A model generated the notes under the pieces. The model had not been told where the DNA came from. It was given only the letters and a program-made list of their open reading frames with translations, and did not search any database. A stretch of 64,000 nucleotides of DNA from Terriglobia bacterium (GTDB taxonomy: Bacteria; Acidobacteriota; Terriglobia; Bryobacterales; UBA6623): the NCBI GenBank assembly GCA_009838515.1, contig VXRL01000011.1, positions 23,713 to 87,712 of the forward strand, given 5' to 3'. Below are positions 33,887-43,970 of the stretch, piece by piece (the stretch's first letter is position 1; every line of letters starts with the position of its first letter). The position numbers and the translations under genes are program-made.

Positions 33887-36800
33887 TCAGAAGACGATCT
33901 TGGTCAGCATCTGGAACGTTCTGGGAAATCCTCGCGTTCCGGGAATGCTGCCGAACGTATCGGATCCGTAGATCGTTAGTGGCCCGCGCCAATTGACTTG
34001 ATTCAAGAGGTTTATGAACTCAAACCTCAGAGATAAGTTGACATTTTCGCGAATCGCTATGCCCTTCTCCAGCGATACGTCCCAGTTAAACAGAGCCGGA
34101 CTGCGGACAGCTTCGGTCGTGTGCGGCGCTTGGCTCAGTCGCAGGCCGTCGGTCGGCACCACGGCGTTCGCGGTCACGTATTGGTTCGGATTGCTGGCCG
34201 GATTCCCTCCGCCACCGACTTGGACGTTCTGGGGGCGCTGGTGGCTGAAGCCGTAGGCGCTGAGCGGATTCTCGTTCTGCGTGATGACGAGCGGAAACCC
34301 GCTGCGAAAGATCGTGGCCGTGGAGACTGACCAGCCGGACAGCAATTTCGACTTCCCCCTTGTCTGGTACATGAAGTTCAAGTTCACAAGGTGCGGCGCG
34401 TGCAGCCTTGACAGCGAATAGTCGGACTCCAATAGCGGGCACTTGCCCAACGCACACCCGTCCGGTGTGTTGTAGACGGTGCGGGTCAGGCTCTCCAGCA
34501 ATGTGTTTGCCTCGTAGATGTTGTCGCGGTGTCTTGTGTGCGTGTAGTTCAGGCGTGCGCCCCAAGCTCGCGCGAAGCGCCGTTCCAATTCGAATCGAAG
34601 CCCGTGGTACATCGACTTGCCCGCACTCACGTGACGGGCGTAGACGTTGCGGAAGTGCGGGAATGGGCGCAGCAGCTGGCCTAGCGGCAGAGTCTCCTCT
34701 TCTGCAAACGATCCAAAGCGAGCGTCGCCGAAGAAGGGGTTCGCGTAGCGTTCGTTAAGCTGGCCGCCCAGCGACAGGTTGTCGTCTGCGAGCTGGTTGA
34801 TGTTGACGACTGAGTTGAAGGTTCCGCCGATCGGCAGGTTCGTCCCACGACTTCCCACGTAGCCGGCCTTCAGGGCCACCCCTCGGCCGATGTCCCGCTG
34901 CAGGTCCAACGACCATTTCTTGATGTATGGAGAATCGCGGTACTGGTCGTTGAAGTAGACATCGCCCCCAATGTTCTGCAGGCGCCCATTTGCGTTTCCC
35001 ACCGGATCGAGAATGCCGTGGGGGAACGGATTCGAGGCGGTCGACTCACCTGGCGTGATACCGTCTACGCTGGCCTCGACATTGGTTACAGCCGTGTATC
35101 CGTAGGTGCCCGTCTCGGATGCGCCGGTGCCGGCCGGGATCGCATACGGCGCCCAGAACACTGCGAAGCCGCCTCGGATGACGGTCGAGGCGTTCAGGGA
35201 ATAGGCGAATCCTGCCCGCGGGCCGAGTTTCGCCGCCGGCGGGTTCCATTGATGGGTTGGATTGCCGTCCAAGCCGGCGTACATGAGCCCGCCCCTCAAG
35301 GGAAAGCCGGGTAGCCTGCCCTCCAGTTCGGGCGGGAGGTTGACCTGCAGCGGGAATGCACTCTGGCGGTCCCATCCGACTGCGAAGCCATGCGAGTCTT
35401 CTTGGAGGCCAGTTTCGTGCTCGACCCGCAGCCCGAGATTCAGTACTAGATCCGGCGAAATCCTCCAGTCATCTTGGAAAAATCCGCCGAAGTAATCGAG
35501 AAACAAGTCCGCTGGCACAGCCAGAGTGGCGGAGCCGCCGTCGGGTACTCCCAGCAGCAAGTCCGCCAGCGCACTGCCCGAACCTGTTGCAGGCCTCGTC
35601 GGGTCGGGGCCTTGGGTGAACTTCTTGGCAAACCTGAGCACCATTCCGTTGCCAAAGTTGGCGGTGTGCAGCCCGAGCCTGCGCCACTGCCCTCCCCACT
35701 TCAGCGTGTGGTTGCCCACGAACTGACCGTACGTCCCGCTGATCTCGCGCGAAAGCCACTGGACATCGTCGTTGCTATTTCCGCCTAAGGCATTGCCGTT
35801 GTTGCCGAAGTCCGCGACGAAGATCTTCGGGAATTGCCCCTCGTAGCCGTCTTGTGCGTAGAGTTTGTCCAGAAAGCCGCCCCGAATCCCCAACTGGGCA
35901 CCAAGCTGGTCCTTGCCAAACGCCGGATTGCTCCAAGAGTCGTTGAAATATGTCTGGCCGTAGCGCACAGTGAACACCGAGTTGGCAGTCGGCAGCACCG
36001 TGGCGTTGATCGCGACGGCATGCACGTCCCGGCCGAGCGTCGACGAATCGATCCCAAAAACAGGGCGGGTATCGCTGTTCAACAGATCTTGGTAATGCCC
36101 GAAGAGTGGTTCTGTGGACTGGTAATGCAGATATGTTCCAGACAGATGCCAGCGATCATTGAAGGCATGGCTGAGGTTTCCTGTGGTCTGGATTGCCCGC
36201 ACTACCTGGATTCCCGATGTCGAGATTTGGCCGCCCGGCCCCAACGTGGCTAGGAAGCCTGCCAGTGTCGCTCCGGCGGTGTCTCGGGAACTTTCCGGGA
36301 TTCGGCGGTTAGCGAAGGCCGGCCTCCGACCGTCTGCGGTCAGGCCGAACGGATCATAGATTGCGTTCCTGCTCTGCGAGAAATCGCCTGACGCCTCTGC
36401 GGGCGTTGGCACGGTGACGGTGGTGTTGCCGATCGCATGGTCGGAATAGCCTTCGGCCGCGAGCCAGAAAAACGTCTGTCCAGCAGAGACCGGGCCGCCG
36501 AAAGAGCCTCCGAACAGGTTGTACGGGGCGTCCTCCAGATCCTGCTGGCGCAGCAGCCCGCGCTCGAAGTCCTGCTGCTGGAAATAGGCCAGCTTTCTCC
36601 AGAAGGTGTTCAGTTGTCCAGGACGGAACTGATACAACGCGCTACCGGCCCAGTCGTTGGTGCCCCGCCGATGGATCGTATTGAAGACTCCCCCGCCGGT
36701 GCGGCCCATCTCTGCGTCGTACGTATTGGTCTGGACCTTCATCTCTTCGACGGCTTCGAAGACGGGAATGATCACCGAACGGTTGCGCAAGTCAGTCATC

Positions 36801-37456
36801 GAAACGCCGTCGATGGTGTAGTTGTTGCCCCTCAGAGGCCCGCCGCCGAGAGATAACAGCGACGAGTTGGTCTGGTCGGATTGCTTGACCCAGACCGGGT
36901 TTCCGGTATGCACCACGTTCGGCGTCGTCACGGCAAGGATGAACACGTTGCGGCCCGGAGAGGGCAGGACTTCGATCTGCTTGCGGTCGATCGTGGAGGC
37001 AACTGACGCTGTGCCGTTCTCGATGAGGGGTGTTTCCGCGGTGACTGTGATGGTTTCCTCGACCCCGCCAACGTTCAGCGTGATATCCGAGACCAAGAAT
37101 GTCGAGATTCCGATCGTCAGCCCCTCCGCTACGAAGGCACTAAAGCCTGCGAGGTCTGCGCGCAGGGTGTAGAGTCCGGGCTGGACGTTCGCGAAAGAAT
37201 ACTCTCCGGCCGTGTTAGAAGCAGTCGACCGGGCAACGCCGGTCTCATCGTTCACCAAAGACAGTTCTGCGCCGGGGATGAGTCCACCATTCGCGTCCTG
37301 CACGATGCCCCGCACCCCGCCTTGAAACGTCTGCGCGAAAGCCTTGGGGAAACACAGCAGGCTCGCCAGGAGGCAGGCACACGACAACACGGCCCGCAAA
37401 GTGTTGCTTGGCAGTCCCGTAGGATTGGCAAGCCGCGGCGTGGTTGCGACGCCCAT
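33887..37456 (-). CDS. Oar-like TonB-dependent outer-membrane protein with carboxypeptidase-regulatory domain
   Basis: A protein of about 1190 residues starting at ATG 37456, or 1229 from 37576. A signal peptide (RAVLSCACLLASLLCFPKAFAQ) is followed by a carboxypeptidase-D regulatory-like domain (GGVRGIVQDANGGLIPGAELSL, then GEYSFANVQPGLYTL). A plug-like region with NNYTIDGVSM comes next, then a long beta-barrel ending in aromatic IVF. This is the typical acidobacterial receptor for large substrates. It is the upper gene of a pair on the minus strand with the 908-residue barrel below it in map position, separated by about 240 bp with no gene seen in between. Confidence 0.88.
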   Translation of the reverse strand: MGVATTPRLANPTGLPSNTLRAVLSCACLLASLLCFPKAFAQTFQGGVRGIVQDANGGLIPGAELSLVNDETGVARSTASNTAGEYSFANVQPGLYTLRADLAGFSAFVAEGLTIGISTFLVSDITLNVGGVEETITVTAETPLIENGTASVASTIDRKQIEVLPSPGRNVFILAVTTPNVVHTGNPVWVKQSDQTNSSLLSLGGGPLRGNNYTIDGVSMTDLRNRSVIIPVFEAVEEMKVQTNTYDAEMGRTGGGVFNTIHRRGTNDWAGSALYQFRPGQLNTFWRKLAYFQQQDFERGLLRQQDLEDAPYNLFGGSFGGPVSAGQTFFWLAAEGYSDHAIGNTTVTVPTPAEASGDFSQSRNAIYDPFGLTADGRRPAFANRRIPESSRDTAGATLAGFLATLGPGGQISTSGIQVVRAIQTTGNLSHAFNDRWHLSGTYLHYQSTEPLFGHYQDLLNSDTRPVFGIDSSTLGRDVHAVAINATVLPTANSVFTVRYGQTYFNDSWSNPAFGKDQLGAQLGIRGGFLDKLYAQDGYEGQFPKIFVADFGNNGNALGGNSNDDVQWLSREISGTYGQFVGNHTLKWGGQWRRLGLHTANFGNGMVLRFAKKFTQGPDPTRPATGSGSALADLLLGVPDGGSATLAVPADLFLDYFGGFFQDDWRISPDLVLNLGLRVEHETGLQEDSHGFAVGWDRQSAFPLQVNLPPELEGRLPGFPLRGGLMYAGLDGNPTHQWNPPAAKLGPRAGFAYSLNASTVIRGGFAVFWAPYAIPAGTGASETGTYGYTAVTNVEASVDGITPGESTASNPFPHGILDPVGNANGRLQNIGGDVYFNDQYRDSPYIKKWSLDLQRDIGRGVALKAGYVGSRGTNLPIGGTFNSVVNINQLADDNLSLGGQLNERYANPFFGDARFGSFAEEETLPLGQLLRPFPHFRNVYARHVSAGKSMYHGLRFELERRFARAWGARLNYTHTRHRDNIYEANTLLESLTRTVYNTPDGCALGKCPLLESDYSLSRLHAPHLVNLNFMYQTRGKSKLLSGWSVSTATIFRSGFPLVITQNENPLSAYGFSHQRPQNVQVGGGGNPASNPNQYVTANAVVPTDGLRLSQAPHTTEAVRSPALFNWDVSLEKGIAIRENVNLSLRFEFINLLNQVNWRGPLTIYGSDTFGSIPGTRGFPRTFQMLTKIVF

Positions 37457-37819
37457 AAGCCTTGCTAGGGACGGGCCAGAATTTGGCTTCGAAGCCGCAC
37501 GCGCAGGGACTCCGTTTCGCTTCAGCACGTTCGAGGCGCGTTTCGCGACACTTCTGGTCATTCGATCTTTGCTCATCGCCCAGTCTACAGCGGCGTATGC
37601 GGGTGAGCCGGCGTGGGCCTCTCGGCAAGGGGCCCGGCTTCCTACTCCGCGCCATCGCGTCGGCGGCAGGACCGATGGAAGGAGCCTGCTCTGGCCTCGC
37701 GCAAGACGCCGCCTAGGTCGGCTGGGTCACCCTGGGCGCGATGGATTTCGCTGAATCGAGACGAGCGCCAGGAGAGGCGTCGGTTCGGTGGAAATTCCGG
37801 CTGCCATGTCGTGGTGCTC

Positions 37820-40507
37820 TCAGAATTCGATGCGCAGCGTAAAGCGAAATGCCCGGCCGTCGTTGAGCGTGTTGGTGATCGCTCCGAACGTCCGCGAAGC
37901 AAGATTGATGTCCGGCTCTGCGAATTGCGGATGGTTCAGGGCGTTCAGAGACTCGGCTCGGAATAGCAAAGACCTCTTCTTGTCCAACAACACACGTCGC
38001 GACAGCGCCATGTTGATGTTCCAGACGCTGTCTTTGCGGAATGTGTTCCGCCCCAGATCCCCTCCCAAATCCGTGGCTTGGATGAACTCGAATGCGCTCT
38101 TCGGCAGAAGCGCCTTGGATTGATCGGGATGGCCGACGACGCGACCTAGGATTGAAGCATCGATGACGTTCGGCCTGTCGCTGCCTGCACCGTCAACGTT
38201 GCCGACTCCGGGCGAGTCCGACCCCGAACGAAGGCTGAAGGGAGTTCCGGACTTCCAGAGCACAACTGAACTCAGTTGCCAACTTCCGAAGATCGATCGC
38301 AACACCGGCGGAAAGCGGTATCTTCCGGGAATCGCATAGCTTAGCCGAACGAGTGTCGCATGCGGTTGGTGGTAGTCGCTAACTCCCTTCATGTAACCCC
38401 AGACGTCAAACTCCGTAGGGCTGCGAGCCAGCCGCCCGTCGCGACCGGTCGCCGTGTTGGTGTAGTTGGAGGCGAGATCGATCGCCTTGCTCCACCAGTA
38501 CGATGCGTCTAGATTCAGGCCCGCCCAGCTCGGCACCCGCAGAGAGACCTTGGCAGCGTCGAAGTAGCCAATCGACCCGTTGACGGTGTGCAGCACATCG
38601 TAGTAGCGCGGGTCCGCCCGCCTCCGGTTTATGGTGCGCGTGATCTGGGGTATGCCAGCGACTGGATGTGCGCGGTTGGTGTAGCGCTGGTTGAGTAGAC
38701 GATGGGAGCGGCTTCCAACATAGCCGAAATCCAGTGTCCAGGCACGCTTCGGTTCGAATGCCCAGGACAGGTTGTATTGGTGTGAGTATGGCGTGGATAG
38801 TTCCGGGTCCAATTGGAAGTGGGCGCTCCGCGCTGTCGGGTCCAAGTCTGAGGGCGAGAATTCGCGCAGCGGGTTGAGGAGGTCCGGGGCATTGACCACT
38901 ACGGACAGCACGCCCGGGGTGTTAAAGCGCGACTGCATGAAGGTTGCGTTGAACAGCTGGCCGTAGTGCAGTCCGTACGCACCACGCACCACGCCCCAGC
39001 GGCCGTCAGGCCTGTAGGCGAAGCCCAGCGACGGCGCGAAATTGTTCCAGTCGCCGTCATAGGGGACGTCGCTTAGGGCGTCAACCTCGGTCGGACTGCC
39101 GACCGGTTCGTATCGCAGGCCGAGTTGCAGCGTGAACTCAGGTGTGACCTTCCAACTGTCCTGCAAGTAGGTCAGAACGGAATAGTTCCGAAAGCCGCGG
39201 TGTGCATTGCCGATGGCGAAGCGGTACTGGCTAGGTGTTCCAGCGAGCAAATTCTCTACAGCGTTCCTTCCGAAATCCGCACGGAAGCTGAAAGTACCAC
39301 GATGGTTGTTGCTTTCGAATCCATTAACCTGTTTCCGCAGCGTCTCCACTCCGGCGACGATGTTGTGGTTTCCTGAATTCCTCGCCAGACGGGCTCCGTA
39401 GCGGAACACGTTCTGTACCCGGTCAATCGGGATGTTGCCTCCGGGCCCTATCGATTGCAGGATACGGCTAAACAGGAAAAAGGGCCCCAGGGAGGTCTCC
39501 TCAGGCACTAGTAACGAGCCGATGCGCTCGAATCCCGCCGTGACGTCCATGGTCGTGTACGGGCTCAATGCGCGGTTCCACGTCACCCGGGCGTTGTGAT
39601 TCTTTGTGGTGGTGTCGGGATTCTGGCCGCCCACCAGTTGGAACGCCTCCACGTGCTGCAGTGTCACGTTATATCGCAGTGTCAACCTGTTGCTGCCCAA
39701 GGAATTATCCAGTACGGCGCTGACTCGGTCGTTGTGAATCTTCTGCGGCGCGTTGGTGTTCAGCGCCCGTGCGTTGATGTCCGTGCGGTTCGGCAGTTCG
39801 TCGGGGTACGCTCCAATCACCTGCTGAACTAACGTCAGCTTGTCGGGATCGGTGGTGATCGGGATTCGCTCGTCGGCGGCAGGGACGAGGACATTGCCGT
39901 TGACCTGGCCGAGCAGCTTGCGCTGGCTCATCTGTAGCGTCAGCGCCGTCCGCTTGCCTAGCGGGACTCCAACGTTGAGGCCGTAGTCATTCGTCCGTGC
40001 CGGTTGGACCTCACCGACCTGAAAGAACGACCTCGCCGAAAGCGCACTGTTTTGGTGGCTCCAGAACAATTCAGCACGGATCTGATTCTGTGGCGCATTC
40101 CTCAGGTGCAGGCTGGGCTTGGGCGACCCGCCGTATTCTAGTCCGAAGAACGATTGCTCAGCAGGAAAATCCTCCACGATGGTCGCGGTGGCGCCCATGC
40201 GCCGCAGCAGTTCCTTCAAGACGTTGTTGTCGATCAGTGTCAGCCGCACATTTTCGTTGCGGCGGGCCTCGCCGGACTCGCTGTCTACCTCCCCGAGCAG
40301 GTTAAGGCGTGTCCGTTCGCCAGTATCCGCTTCGCCTGTCTGAGCCGCCTCGTCCTCGTCGCTTGTCTCCTCAGCGGGAGGGGCTGTCGCCAGCGCGTCT
40401 TCGGGCTGTTCCTCGACCCCTGGAGCGGCCGCTTCCTGGCCGAGGCACACTGCAGCGCACGCGAAGGCCACGAGGCACAGACTCGGAACTTGGAAGTAAC
40501 GGCGCAC
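37820..40507 (-). CDS. Oar-like outer-membrane barrel lacking the regulatory domain and most of the plug
   Basis: About 895 residues from GTG 40507, where RRYFQVPSLCLVAFACAAVCLG forms a signal peptide. TTG 40546 would add 13 residues. An acidic Pro/Ala/Glu segment (APGVEEQPEDALATAPPAEET) follows instead of a carboxypeptidase-regulatory domain, and the plug region is reduced to a short stretch. The barrel then runs to a C-terminal FTLRIEF with terminal Phe, as for BamA-dependent insertion. Barrel segments such as YLQDSWKVTPEFTLQLGLRYE and YVGSRSHRL are typical of acidobacterial Oar-like proteins. It diverges from a Tat-exported enolase-family enzyme, the two starts being 56 bp apart. Confidence 0.82.
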   Translation of the reverse strand: MRRYFQVPSLCLVAFACAAVCLGQEAAAPGVEEQPEDALATAPPAEETSDEDEAAQTGEADTGERTRLNLLGEVDSESGEARRNENVRLTLIDNNVLKELLRRMGATATIVEDFPAEQSFFGLEYGGSPKPSLHLRNAPQNQIRAELFWSHQNSALSARSFFQVGEVQPARTNDYGLNVGVPLGKRTALTLQMSQRKLLGQVNGNVLVPAADERIPITTDPDKLTLVQQVIGAYPDELPNRTDINARALNTNAPQKIHNDRVSAVLDNSLGSNRLTLRYNVTLQHVEAFQLVGGQNPDTTTKNHNARVTWNRALSPYTTMDVTAGFERIGSLLVPEETSLGPFFLFSRILQSIGPGGNIPIDRVQNVFRYGARLARNSGNHNIVAGVETLRKQVNGFESNNHRGTFSFRADFGRNAVENLLAGTPSQYRFAIGNAHRGFRNYSVLTYLQDSWKVTPEFTLQLGLRYEPVGSPTEVDALSDVPYDGDWNNFAPSLGFAYRPDGRWGVVRGAYGLHYGQLFNATFMQSRFNTPGVLSVVVNAPDLLNPLREFSPSDLDPTARSAHFQLDPELSTPYSHQYNLSWAFEPKRAWTLDFGYVGSRSHRLLNQRYTNRAHPVAGIPQITRTINRRRADPRYYDVLHTVNGSIGYFDAAKVSLRVPSWAGLNLDASYWWSKAIDLASNYTNTATGRDGRLARSPTEFDVWGYMKGVSDYHQPHATLVRLSYAIPGRYRFPPVLRSIFGSWQLSSVVLWKSGTPFSLRSGSDSPGVGNVDGAGSDRPNVIDASILGRVVGHPDQSKALLPKSAFEFIQATDLGGDLGRNTFRKDSVWNINMALSRRVLLDKKRSLLFRAESLNALNHPQFAEPDINLASRTFGAITNTLNDGRAFRFTLRIEF

Positions 40508-40562
40508 GACCCTACCCAATACGGTAGTCGAAGATGAGCGGTTCAACTACACTGTGACAACC

Positions 40563-41759
40563 ATGACGCGCCGCACATGGCTTCACGGCACTGGCCTTAT
40601 GGCTCTTCCACAAGTCGTGGCCGCACGGCCCGCGGGCACAGATGTCATCGATGGACTCTCAGTCTACACTGCTCAGGTCGGTCCGAGGTCGTGGGTGTTA
40701 TTGGAGTTACGGACCAAGCAAGGCCTTACGGGACTGGGTGACGCATCTGCCAACGAGACTGTGCCGGTCAAGGGCGCGGCCGTAGCCCGCGAAGCATTCG
40801 AGATCATGCGGGGCCGCAGCCCGTTCGAGATCGAGCGGCTGCGCAATGCGGCCCTGTTCAAGGTCGCCGCGGCCGGGCCGCGCGAAAAGCGGATCACCGC
40901 CGCTTCCTGCTCGGCGCTGGAGCAGTGCCTGTGGGATCTACAAGGCAAGACCGTGGGAGTTCCCTGCTACCAGCTTTTCGGCGGAAAACTGCGCACTATG
41001 ATCCGCAACTACGCAAACATCAACCGTGCCACTCGGGGTGAGCAGCGAACGCCGGAGGGATTCGCCGCCAATGCCATGAGCGGCGCCGCGGCAGGCTTCG
41101 ATGCGTTCAAGCTGGCTCCGTTCGACCATATGGCGCGGAACGAGAGTGACCCGGACGCGTACGAAGAGGGGGTACAGCGGGGCGTGGGATTCGTTGCTGC
41201 TGTAAGAGAGGCGATCGGCCCGAACCGCGACCTGCTCATCGATGGACACAGTCGCTTCGATGCCCGTCAGGCGATGGACGTCGCTGCCCGCCTGAAGCAG
41301 TACCGTCTCTATTGGATGGAGGAGATGTGCCGCTCGGCTGAGAACCTGGCGCAGTTCAACCAGCAAACTGACATTCCAACCGCCGGCGGCGAGTCGCTCT
41401 GGAGCACCGGTGAGTTTTTCCGGTACATCCGGAGCGGTGCCGTCGATACGGTCATGCCAGACGTGAAGTATTGCGGCGGAATGTACGAGCTGAAGAAGAT
41501 CGCTGCGATAGCTGAAGCAGCAGGCTTGGGTGTCGCGCCGCACGGCCCGGCCAGCCCAGTCGGCAACATGGCGGCCGCGCATGTCTGTGCCAGCCTGCCC
41601 AACTTCGAAATCCTCGAGCTGGCGTTCGGAGAGGTTCCGTGGAGAGCAGAGACCGTCGTTCCCGCCGAGCAGGTGCGGGGAGGCTTGCTCGCTGTCCCGG
41701 AACGGCCCGGAATCGGCTACGAAATGAATCCGGAGCGCTGGCAGCGCTATTCCGCTTGA
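40563..41759 (+). CDS. Tat-exported enolase-superfamily enzyme, mandelate-racemase/gluconate-dehydratase type
   Basis: A 398-residue protein from ATG 40563 with a short twin-arginine signal (TRRTWLHGTGLMALPQVVAA). Active-site residues follow the D-x-H pattern: D227 and H229 in LIDGHSRF, E253 in WMEEMC, E277 in GGESLW and H327 in VAPHGPASP. This predicts abstraction of the alpha proton of a carboxylate by the His or Lys side, as in sugar-acid dehydratases or mandelate racemase. It diverges from the plugless barrel gene with very close starts, suggesting shared control. A TACACT hexamer at 40547-40552 may be its -10 box. Confidence 0.87.
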   Translation: MTRRTWLHGTGLMALPQVVAARPAGTDVIDGLSVYTAQVGPRSWVLLELRTKQGLTGLGDASANETVPVKGAAVAREAFEIMRGRSPFEIERLRNAALFKVAAAGPREKRITAASCSALEQCLWDLQGKTVGVPCYQLFGGKLRTMIRNYANINRATRGEQRTPEGFAANAMSGAAAGFDAFKLAPFDHMARNESDPDAYEEGVQRGVGFVAAVREAIGPNRDLLIDGHSRFDARQAMDVAARLKQYRLYWMEEMCRSAENLAQFNQQTDIPTAGGESLWSTGEFFRYIRSGAVDTVMPDVKYCGGMYELKKIAAIAEAAGLGVAPHGPASPVGNMAAAHVCASLPNFEILELAFGEVPWRAETVVPAEQVRGGLLAVPERPGIGYEMNPERWQRYSA

Positions 41760-41775
41760 TGCCACCCAGCGCCCG

Positions 41776-42714
41776 TTATCGTGCGGAGTTGTGCCGCTGA
41801 AGGAAGACTTCCAGCACGTGCAGGACGATTGCGAAGCTTCGTTCGGACAGCTTGTCCAGCGAGTCCTGCGGCGTGTGCCAGTACGAGTTCCGAGGGCCGT
41901 AGTTGAAGTCGATCAGGTTTAGGCTTGGCACGCCAACTTCCAGAAACGAAGTGTGGTCGTCGTGCACGTAGCCCAAGTTTGTGCTGAACGCGGCGGAATA
42001 GCCCAGGGCGGCGGCGATATCCCAGACTTCCCGTCTCAGCGCCGCGTCGGAATTCCCTTCGTACAGGATGTCCAGGTCGCGGTCCCCGATCATGTCCACA
42101 TTGATCAGGGCGCTGATCCGTGACGCCGTTCCCTCTGCGGACCAGCGCCGTGCGAGCCTCCGGCTGCCATAGGTGTGGTCGTTGCTGTTCCATTCGACGA
42201 CCGCCTCTTCGCCGTCGAACAGGGCTAGCCAGACGCCCTCGTGCCCTGCCCTGTCAAGCCGTTCGGCCAGCACCATCAGCAGGGCGGCGGACGAGCCGCC
42301 GTCGTTCGCGCCGACGAATGCAGGAGCGGCGATGGTGTCGTAGTGCCCGGAGATCACGATAACCGGGGAGTGCGATTTCGCACCGAAACGGGCGACGATA
42401 TTGCGCATCGGCTTGGCACCGTTCGGGGTCGCTGCCACGAAGCGGTCGACTTCTACGCTGCACGAGAGCCGATCGAGATTCGCAACGATCATCTCGGCCT
42501 GTCGCCGAAGTTGGTCAGAGCCTGCGGGGCGGTTGCCCAGTTCGACGAATCGGCTGGTCCACTCCATCGCTCGTTGTCCCGCCAGCAAGTACTCTTCCGG
42601 GGGTGCCGCGCTTTCGCTTGGCTGGGCGGTGCCGATGCCAGTCCCGGCCGCAACCGCGAAGAGCAGTCGCAGCAACAGTCGGCGCGACGCGCGAAATGCG
42701 CTCTGGTTTCGCAT
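41776..42714 (-). CDS. Exported M28-family peptidase or glutaminyl-cyclase-like protein
   Basis: A 312-residue protein with an N-terminal signal (SRRLLLRLLFAVAAGTG). Zinc ligands of the M28/glutaminyl cyclase fold are visible: H and D in ISGHYDTI, D in GANDGGSSAALLM, E in ALFDGEEAV and H in SYWHTPQDSLDKL. The combination FDGEEAVVEW and DDHTSFLEVGVPSLNLIDF points to the glutaminyl-peptide cyclotransferase branch, which forms N-terminal pyroglutamate, rather than a general aminopeptidase. Its ATG overlaps the stop of the upstream methyltransferase (TAATG), so the two are coupled. Confidence 0.87.
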   Translation of the reverse strand: MRNQSAFRASRRLLLRLLFAVAAGTGIGTAQPSESAAPPEEYLLAGQRAMEWTSRFVELGNRPAGSDQLRRQAEMIVANLDRLSCSVEVDRFVAATPNGAKPMRNIVARFGAKSHSPVIVISGHYDTIAAPAFVGANDGGSSAALLMVLAERLDRAGHEGVWLALFDGEEAVVEWNSNDHTYGSRRLARRWSAEGTASRISALINVDMIGDRDLDILYEGNSDAALRREVWDIAAALGYSAAFSTNLGYVHDDHTSFLEVGVPSLNLIDFNYGPRNSYWHTPQDSLDKLSERSFAIVLHVLEVFLQRHNSAR

Positions 42715-43736
42715 TACCGGCCGGTCTCCCCCAGAGGAGCGACTGCTGGCGACGTCGGGGCGGCGTCAGTTGCGCGACGGGCCTCGACGATGATTGAGGG
42801 TCCTGATTCGCTTGCCAGTTCCAAGAGGATCAACGGGAACATTGCGATTGTGACCAAGCAATAGAGAAGGTCCTTGAGCCCTTCAACGATGCGGTGTTCC
42901 CGCACGCCTCTGACCTGACGGAGAGCCGGGTCCAGCCAAGGGCAGAGGCTCGTTGCGAGACAGGCGGCAGCCTCCATGATTGAGCCGGTCCTCCTGCTGG
43001 CTACAACGAGCCCGCAGCTCTCGAGCAATCGTTCGAGGCTGGTGGCGTCAAAACTGACCGGATGCCGCGGGATGTCGAAGCCTTCCCAGGCGCCGGCCAA
43101 CAGCAGGGCCTGCCAGGAGTTCGCGTTGGGGACTTGGATGACTAGACTTCCTCCGGGAGCCAGCATCTCCAGCATGGCCTCAAGGGCAGCTCTCGGGTCC
43201 CGCTCGTGCTCCAGCATGTGCTTGCCAACAATCACGTCAAATGCTCCGTGACGGAAGCACCCGTCCGGCAGCCGGTTCCGTACTACGGATACCCCAGCGG
43301 ATGAGAGAACCGGACTCACCGACCGAGCTGGCGGAGCAACTGCCACAACCGCCAGACCACGTCGGCGCAGAGACAGTCCCAGAGGCACGCCGCCACCCAG
43401 GTCGAGCACAGTTCCGTCGTCAGCGCAGCCCCAAATCACCCTTGCCATGCGCCCTGCGGTGCGCTGGCGAGCCCAATTGATGAGGCGGCGTACTACGGTC
43501 GGCGGACCATCGTCGCGAATCCACTCCAGATTCAGCGTGGCCGTATCCTGTGGCGGGGTTGGCCTGATCCACACCGCCCGGCAATCGGCACACTCAAGGA
43601 CGTCGAAGGTCCCTGGCTGGCCCCGCAACCTGTCGCGCGTCGAGAACAGCACCGCGCCGGATGGGCTCGAGCAGGACGGGCAGTGGCCGATATCCGGCGA
43701 CGATCGGTCATCGTCCGGTGCGTTTTCCTCTTCCAC
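42714..43736 (-). CDS. Class I SAM methyltransferase with N-terminal zinc ribbon and C-terminal hydrophobic segment
   Basis: About 340 residues from GTG 43736. The N-terminal CPSCSSPSG and LECADCRAVW give two CxxC pairs, a zinc ribbon common in methyltransferases of surface-glycan clusters. The SAM fold shows VLDLGGGVPLGLSLRRRG (motif I), FDVIVGKHMLEHERDP (motif II with H-x-L-E-H) and LAPGGSLVIQVPN. Near the C-terminus LLYCLVTIAMFPLILLELA looks like a membrane-binding helix. The exact start is uncertain (TTG 43742 also possible). The frame stays open upstream, but that part lies antisense to the RodZ-like gene. It is coupled to the M28 peptidase gene. Confidence 0.8.
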   Translation of the reverse strand: MEEENAPDDDRSSPDIGHCPSCSSPSGAVLFSTRDRLRGQPGTFDVLECADCRAVWIRPTPPQDTATLNLEWIRDDGPPTVVRRLINWARQRTAGRMARVIWGCADDGTVLDLGGGVPLGLSLRRRGLAVVAVAPPARSVSPVLSSAGVSVVRNRLPDGCFRHGAFDVIVGKHMLEHERDPRAALEAMLEMLAPGGSLVIQVPNANSWQALLLAGAWEGFDIPRHPVSFDATSLERLLESCGLVVASRRTGSIMEAAACLATSLCPWLDPALRQVRGVREHRIVEGLKDLLYCLVTIAMFPLILLELASESGPSIIVEARRATDAAPTSPAVAPLGETGR

Positions 43737-43970
43737 AGTCAATGATGACGGAGTCCGGAGAGTTCGGGCGAATGCTGTGGAATGCAAGTGTCCGGACGGC
43801 CTAGGCGCCGACTTTCCCGCCAGCTGTCCGACTTGTAAACCACTCCGGGCCTTCCCTCTTTCAAGGTACCCGACTGAGCCCCGCACCATGCCGGATCCCC
43901 TGCGATGTCCAGCCGAATGCCCGGATGGCTGGGGTCTCTGTAGATGTCTTGTAGAATTGGGCTGAGAGCG

